In this document: positions 4,092 through 7,827 of the stretch, in pieces
How positions within the stretch are numbered: the first letter of the stretch is position 1
Layout: each line of letters opens with the position of its first letter
From: JAPLLS01 sp041309145
GTDB taxonomy: Bacteria; Omnitrophota; Gorgyraeia; Gygaellales; Profunditerraquicolaceae
Direction of reading: 5' to 3'
Length of the DNA stretch: 7,827 bases
NCBI GenBank assembly: GCA_041309145.1
Contig: JBFZAG010000048.1
Location: 1 to 7,827, forward strand
Notes under the pieces: model-generated
What the model was told of the DNA's origin: nothing
Databases searched by the model: none
Seen by the model: the letters and a program-made list of their open reading frames with translations, nothing else
Program-made: the position numbers and the translations under genes

Positions 4092-6331
4092 CCATTATTT
4101 ACATTTTTTTTAAGCAGAACAAAACTTGTTGTTTTCAGTAAACTTAAGACCAGGCCGCAGGAGCCGATCCCCAAGACCGGCAGCAGCCAGACCCCTCCGA
4201 TAAACCCCGCCAGGCAGCCTCCCAGAAGGTCCGCGCTGTAAAGTATGCCCGCTGTTTTGCCGGGAGCCGCGCTCTCCTGCCGGTAAAGTTTGGCGCAAAG
4301 CACGAATTCCCAGCCGAGAAAACAGCCGCAGGTAAAAAACAAAAAAATAAAGAGCGCCAGCCCCCCGAAAGAATAAGCGATGCCGCGGCTGAGAGCTTGA
4401 GAAACAATAACCGAAGCTATTGCCATAGCCGCTTCAATGACCAGAAGGTATTTGAGCCCCTGTTTCGGGCCGGGCATCCTCACCGCCATTCCGCTCGAGA
4501 GAGCTATCCCGGACATGAATACCGCGATCAATAAACCCAGAGCTTTGTATATATACCCGAAATAAACCTGAAAAGCGAACACCAGAGCGAGATTGACCAG
4601 CATCCCCCAGAATCCGGTGGCGGCCAGGCAATAAGCCAGGCTGAGGTTGTTGGACCTCTTATTCTTTTTGCTCCCGGCGGCAAATAAGAACAGACAAAAT
4701 ATTACCGCAACGGCCAAGCCGGACTTGAGCAGATCAAATCTCGAGAGGCTAAAGAAAAATTTTTCCGTAAAAGGGCTGAATTGGCGGTTCCAGATCAAGA
4801 GCGACTGGAATAAAGCTACAGGGGTGAAATCCCGGTTTTTCTTTGAAGTCGCCTCCAAAGAGGCGTTATTGAACCATTCCAGGCGCTGTTTATCCAAAAG
4901 CAAGCGCAAATAAGACGGGACAAGAGTTTTAGTCTGCAAACCTAAAAGCCGGATCCGGCGGGAAATCTCGTCAGCCCCGCGTTCTATTTCGGATGAATCC
5001 GAGCCAAGGATCAAATTGAGATCTCCGGGGATGACCCGGTAATTTGCGAAGCTTGATTTGAGGCTGTTGATGATCGAAAAATTAAGATCAAGGAGCTGCC
5101 GGCTCAAATAGGTCAGCGACCCGTTCAGGCGGAAAGCAATGACCCCCTCCTTCTCAAGATGGCTTTTGGCTAAAGCGAAGAATTCTTCGCTGAAAAGACG
5201 GTTGGAAACCAGATCGCTCGGCCCGGTCGAGCCTAAAAGAATAAGATCGTATTTTTCCCGAGTATCCCGCAAAAAATTCCGGCTGTCCCGATTAACGATC
5301 TTAAGCCGGCGGTCGCTTACTTCCCGCGCTATATGTCCGGGATTAACGGTTTTCAGGGCTTCCAGGATCTGCGGGTCGATCTCGAGATAATCCAATTTAC
5401 TTACCGGATGTTTAAGTATCTCGCCGATCAAACCTCCCAGACCCGAACCGATCAAAAGGACTTTGCGCGGAACAGAACAAAACAGCAAAGGCAAGTGGCC
5501 GAATGCCTCTATAGAACTGAGATCCGGGTCAGGGACAGTGATCGAAGGTATCCCGTTGTAAAACAAAGTCTCTTGCGAAGAGTAGCGGGTTACAACGATG
5601 TTTGCGTAGATCGAGTTGCGGTAATCGACGACCTCATCTTTTTTATACTGCAGGCTTAAAGATTTACCTTGAAGGCGGTCCGGACTGAAAAAGATAAATA
5701 AGATCAGACAAAAAAATAAAATTCCGCCCAGGCCGTACCTGACCCTCGGGCTCTTGAGCGGACGGATATAAATGAAAGCGATAAACAGATTCAACAAGCC
5801 GATTAACTGGGCCAGGCGGAATGAATTGAAGAATGGTATCAATATATAGGTAAGCAGGACTCCGCCCAGTATGGACCCGAGAGTTTCCCAGGAATAAACT
5901 TTGCCGATGCCCAGATACGGTTTTTGGCTGTCTTTCGGGAATATCGCGCAGGCCAGGCCGAATAAGGCCCCGTGGCTGAAAGCTACGGGGAACATGGCCA
6001 GGAACGAATAAAAGTAGATCGAGCCGAGCCCCATCCCCTGGCCGAAAAAAGCTCCGCTGAAATACTTGAAAGTCCGGCTGAAATAGACCGCGGCGTAAAA
6101 ACCGCAGACAAAAACCAGCTGCAAAGCCACCAGGAGCGCGGACTTATTTCTTATCCGTTCGCTCGCCCGTCCCAGGAAATATACCCCTGCGGCCTCAAGC
6201 AGCATCCAGTTAGCCAGGATTATCCCCAGAGTGAGCTCATTGCCGTAAAAACTGACCAAAAGCTCGCGGGCAACGATCACCTGAGCGATCAACCCGCTGG
6301 CGCCGATAATAAGTACTGTCGGGATCATCAT
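4088..6331 (-). CDS. Polytopic membrane protein with spermidine synthase-like SAM-binding domain
   Basis: This 747-residue protein resembles the fused membrane/spermidine-synthase-like family; its reaction is unknown. Residues 1-215 hold about six hydrophobic helices, opening IIGASGLIAQVIVARELL (8-25) with the conserved-looking YGNELTLGI (29-37). Residues 225-440 are the synthase-like core: NSIYANIVVTRY (239-250), NGIPSITVPDPD (259-270), FGHLPLL (277-283), the SAM loop VLLIGSGLGG (291-300), acidic EIDP (317-320), and NRDSRNFL (347-354). Where aminopropyltransferases have an acidic D-x-x-D/DP catalytic motif, this reads YDLILLGSTGPSD (361-373), so ordinary polyamine synthesis is doubtful. Residues 535-740 are a second hydrophobic half. 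YSADLLGG (698-705) echoes YSWETLGS (146-153), which suggests duplicated transporter-like halves. The start MM at 6331 fits the family N-terminus but has no Shine-Dalgarno. The gene lies between gap and the operon promoter, and I see no clear terminator after it. Confidence 0.85.
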   Translation of the reverse strand: MMIPTVLIIGASGLIAQVIVARELLVSFYGNELTLGIILANWMLLEAAGVYFLGRASERIRNKSALLVALQLVFVCGFYAAVYFSRTFKYFSGAFFGQGMGLGSIYFYSFLAMFPVAFSHGALFGLACAIFPKDSQKPYLGIGKVYSWETLGSILGGVLLTYILIPFFNSFRLAQLIGLLNLFIAFIYIRPLKSPRVRYGLGGILFFCLILFIFFSPDRLQGKSLSLQYKKDEVVDYRNSIYANIVVTRYSSQETLFYNGIPSITVPDPDLSSIEAFGHLPLLFCSVPRKVLLIGSGLGGLIGEILKHPVSKLDYLEIDPQILEALKTVNPGHIAREVSDRRLKIVNRDSRNFLRDTREKYDLILLGSTGPSDLVSNRLFSEEFFALAKSHLEKEGVIAFRLNGSLTYLSRQLLDLNFSIINSLKSSFANYRVIPGDLNLILGSDSSEIERGADEISRRIRLLGLQTKTLVPSYLRLLLDKQRLEWFNNASLEATSKKNRDFTPVALFQSLLIWNRQFSPFTEKFFFSLSRFDLLKSGLAVAVIFCLFLFAAGSKKNKRSNNLSLAYCLAATGFWGMLVNLALVFAFQVYFGYIYKALGLLIAVFMSGIALSSGMAVRMPGPKQGLKYLLVIEAAMAIASVIVSQALSRGIAYSFGGLALFIFLFFTCGCFLGWEFVLCAKLYRQESAAPGKTAGILYSADLLGGCLAGFIGGVWLLPVLGIGSCGLVLSLLKTTSFVLLKKNVNNG

Positions 6332-6343
6332 AGAGAAAAAAAG

Positions 6344-6459
6344 AAAACAGTTCCTATTTTATTAAAATAATGGGGACGTTTCTATTTATTTTCCAGAAGG
6401 CACGATTCGGGATAAATAGAAACGTCCCCATTATTTCGGAAATAAATAGAAACGTCCCC
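6344..6459. repeat. REP-like intergenic repeat cluster
   Basis: Bases 6365-6389 and 6412-6436 form a perfect 25-bp inverted repeat with a 22-nt spacer; the core is GGGGACGTTTCTATTTAT. A third copy, 6442-6459, repeats 18 bases of the second arm in direct orientation (ATAAATAGAAACGTCCCC). A diverged fourth copy may lie at 6344-6363 (CAGTTCCTATTTTATT), in the orientation of the first arm. The set fills most of the 137-bp gap between gap and the membrane protein gene. The arrangement resembles REP/BIME elements, which are dispersed by Y1 (RAYT) transposases in other bacteria; no transposase lies in this window. The hairpin could also protect or end the gap transcript. Confidence 0.75.
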
Positions 6460-6468
6460 TTTTTTTAT

Positions 6469-7521
6469 TTACAGCCCTTTCTTGACCATGAATTCGCAAA
6501 GGTCGACTACGCGATTGGAATAGCCCCACTCGTTGTCATACCAGCTCAAAACTTTGACAAAATCGTCCTGGATGACCTTGGTAGACTTGGCATCGATGAT
6601 CGAGCTTAAAGGGCAATGGTTGAAATCCACGGAGACAACCGGATCCTCGGTATAGCCCAGGATCCCCTTCATCTTGCCTTCGGAAGCCGCTTTTAAAGCC
6701 GCGTTGATCTCTTCCACGCTGGCTTTTTTGCCCAAGAGCATGGTCAGATCGACGACTGAAACGTTCGGGACCGGCACTCTGATAGCGAAACCGTCGAGCT
6801 TGCCTTTAAGGTCCGGGATGACCAAAGATATAGCTTTGGCCGCGCCGGTAGAAGTCGGGATCATGGAAACCGCGGCTGCCCTGGAACGGCGAAGATCGGA
6901 ATGGGCCATGTCCTGGACCCTTTGGTCATTGGTATAAGCGTGGATCGTGGTCATCAGGCCTTTGGTGATCCCCCAATTATCATTTATGACCTTGGCTAAA
7001 GGCGCCAGGCAGTTTGTGGTGCAGGAGGCGTTGGAAACCACATGGTGGTTCTTGGGATCGTATTTATCGTCGTTTACTCCCATGACCACGGTGATGTCTT
7101 CGCCTTCCGCGGGAGCGGAGATTATGACTTTCCTGGCCCCGCCCTTGGTGATATGGTTTTCCGCGCCTTTTACTTCTTTGCCCTTTTTGTTCACTCCGTC
7201 TTTCTTGACGGTAAAAAGACCAGTCGACTCCACTACGATCTGGACCCCGAGATCCTTCCAAGGTAGCTCAGAAGGGTCTTTCTTGGCCAGTACTTTGATC
7301 GTCTTGCCGTTTACAGACATCTCGTCATCGGCAATAGCATTGACCTCTCCGGGAAACCTTCCGTGGACGGAATCGTATTTGAACATGTAAGCGTTGGTCT
7401 TGGCGTCGGTCAGATCGTTGACCGCGACCAGTTCCAGATCAGTTACTTTTCTTTCCAGGATCGCTCTGGCTACCAGCCGGCCGATCCTGCCAAAACCGTT
7501 GATACCAACTTTAATTGCCAT
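6469..7521 (-). CDS. gap: Glyceraldehyde-3-phosphate dehydrogenase, type I
   Basis: This enzyme catalyses NAD-linked oxidation and phosphorylation of glyceraldehyde 3-phosphate in cytosolic glycolysis, reversibly. The NAD fold starts GINGFGRIGR (6-15), and D36 in AVNDLTD favours NAD over NADP. The catalytic site is SNASCTTNCLAP (163-174) with C167, and H194 lies in TTIHAYTNDQ (191-200). The S-loop HSDLRRSRAAA (207-217) and the C-terminal SWYDNEWGYSNRVVDL (326-341) are standard. At 350 residues it is about 15 longer than most; the surplus is a lysine-rich stretch around 106-121 (KKDGVNKKGKEVKGAE) before HITKGGARKVIISAPA. A strong AAGGAGG lies about 7 nt before the ATG. It follows galT by 48 bp and is probably cotranscribed with it. 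No pgk or tpiA is adjacent. Confidence 0.97.
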   Translation of the reverse strand: MAIKVGINGFGRIGRLVARAILERKVTDLELVAVNDLTDAKTNAYMFKYDSVHGRFPGEVNAIADDEMSVNGKTIKVLAKKDPSELPWKDLGVQIVVESTGLFTVKKDGVNKKGKEVKGAENHITKGGARKVIISAPAEGEDITVVMGVNDDKYDPKNHHVVSNASCTTNCLAPLAKVINDNWGITKGLMTTIHAYTNDQRVQDMAHSDLRRSRAAAVSMIPTSTGAAKAISLVIPDLKGKLDGFAIRVPVPNVSVVDLTMLLGKKASVEEINAALKAASEGKMKGILGYTEDPVVSVDFNHCPLSSIIDAKSTKVIQDDFVKVLSWYDNEWGYSNRVVDLCEFMVKKGL

Positions 7522-7569
7522 TTTGTTTCCTCCTTTTATTACTGGGTTGTTTTGTTTTAAGGTTGGATT

Positions 7570-7786
7570 TTATTCTTCCTGGGCTTCCCTCAAGAATTTT
7601 GCCGCGATCTCCGGCGGAGTAGGCACGATATAAAAACCTGTTCCCCACTCAAACCCGGCAACGCGGGTAAGCTTGGGCAGGAATTCCAGGTGCCAGTGAT
7701 AGCTGTCTACGGCTCCGGTATCGGAATTGATCGGCGAAGTATGGATGATAAAGTTATACGATGTCTCCCCGAAGACTTTCTTGACT
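7570..7786 (-). CDS. galT: Galactose-1-phosphate uridylyltransferase, C-terminal part
   Basis: This is the last 71 codons of a GalT-type nucleotidyltransferase (HIT superfamily), the Leloir pathway enzyme that swaps UMP between UDP-glucose and galactose 1-phosphate. The readable part contains VFGETSYNFIIHTSP, then YHWHLEFLPKLTRVAGFEWG and GFYIVPTPPEIAAKFLRE, the usual C-terminal blocks of bacterial GalT. The catalytic HPH region would lie upstream and is absent. The frame ends with TAA at 7570-7572. Upstream of 7786 the frame runs into an inverted copy of itself (7787-7827) with an in-frame TAA at 7813-7815, so the gene is cut by the window end and probably by a join artefact, not by a real mutation. 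It lies 48 bp upstream of gap. The exact substrate of such GalT relatives can differ. Confidence 0.88.
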
Positions 7787-7827
7787 CTGGCACCTGGAAT
7801 TCCTGCCCAAGCTTACCCGCGTTGCCG
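7656..7827. repeat. 41-bp perfect inverted repeat at window end
   Basis: Bases 7656-7696 and 7787-7827 are exact reverse complements over 41 bp, separated by 90 bp. The first arm is normal galT coding sequence. The second runs exactly to the last base of the window and carries a stop in the galT frame. This pattern is typical of a fold-back assembly or library artefact at a contig end. Confidence 0.9.

Noticed and set aside
4110..4631. Several short minus-strand frames overlapping the end of the membrane protein gene
   Set aside because: They lie in other frames of a well-supported 747-residue CDS and are Arg/Gly-rich, as expected of out-of-frame reading.
6365..6436. Perfect inverted repeat as a plain intrinsic terminator or CRISPR unit
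   Set aside because: No T-run follows the stem directly on either strand, and copies are in mixed orientation with uneven spacing, so neither label fits well; a REP-like cluster fits better.
6947..7390. Plus-strand frames opposite gap
   Set aside because: They are shadows of the GAPDH coding sequence, whose catalytic and NAD motifs are all intact on the minus strand.

Overview
The window is a bacterial chromosomal segment in which every gene reads on the minus strand, so it is described here from high to low coordinates. The composition is moderate in GC. Strong Shine-Dalgarno sites lie before gap, rplL, rplJ and rpoB, but several genes have none. The conserved tRNA-Thr/rpmG/tRNA-Trp/secE/nusG/rplKAJL/rpoB order, a 747-residue membrane protein with a spermidine-synthase-like core, and GGGGACGTTTCTATTTAT-type intergenic repeats together suggest an uncultivated lineage. 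Candidatus Omnitrophota is my best guess (about 0.5); this is inference from style and not proof. The sequence looks like a contig from a metagenome-derived genome.

Region 1 (7827-6469) is sugar metabolism. It holds the C-terminal 71 codons of a galactose-1-phosphate uridylyltransferase, then a complete glyceraldehyde-3-phosphate dehydrogenase 48 bp downstream. The last 41 bases of the window are an exact inverted copy of bases 7656-7696 and put a stop into the galT frame, which looks like an assembly or chimera artefact at the contig end.

Region 2 (6468-6332) is a short intergenic space holding a REP-like cluster: a perfect 25-bp inverted repeat, a further direct copy and a possible diverged copy.

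Region 3 (6331-4088) is one large gene for a polytopic membrane protein. A SAM-binding, polyamine-synthase-like domain sits between two hydrophobic halves, and the usual catalytic acidic motif appears to be missing.

Region 4 (4091-3837) is the control region of the transcription/translation operon. It has a near-consensus promoter (TTGACA, 17 bp, TATATT) whose -35 box overlaps the stop codon of the membrane protein gene. About 220 nt of leader follow, with three stem-loops and a possible 16-codon ORF.

Region 5 (3836-1) is the operon itself: tRNA-Thr(GGT), rpmG (L33), tRNA-Trp(CCA), secE, nusG, rplK, rplA, rplJ, rplL and the first 197 codons of rpoB. Spacing is tight (nusG starts directly after the secE stop). 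The genes link protein export, transcription elongation, the ribosomal L1, L11 and L10/L12 stalk regions and RNA polymerase beta. No tuf gene lies between tRNA-Thr and rpmG, where many bacteria carry one.

I found no defence system, CRISPR array or intact mobile element. The most interesting items are the membrane-embedded synthase-like protein, the repeat cluster, the nearly leaderless secE behind tRNA-Trp, and the inverted contig end.
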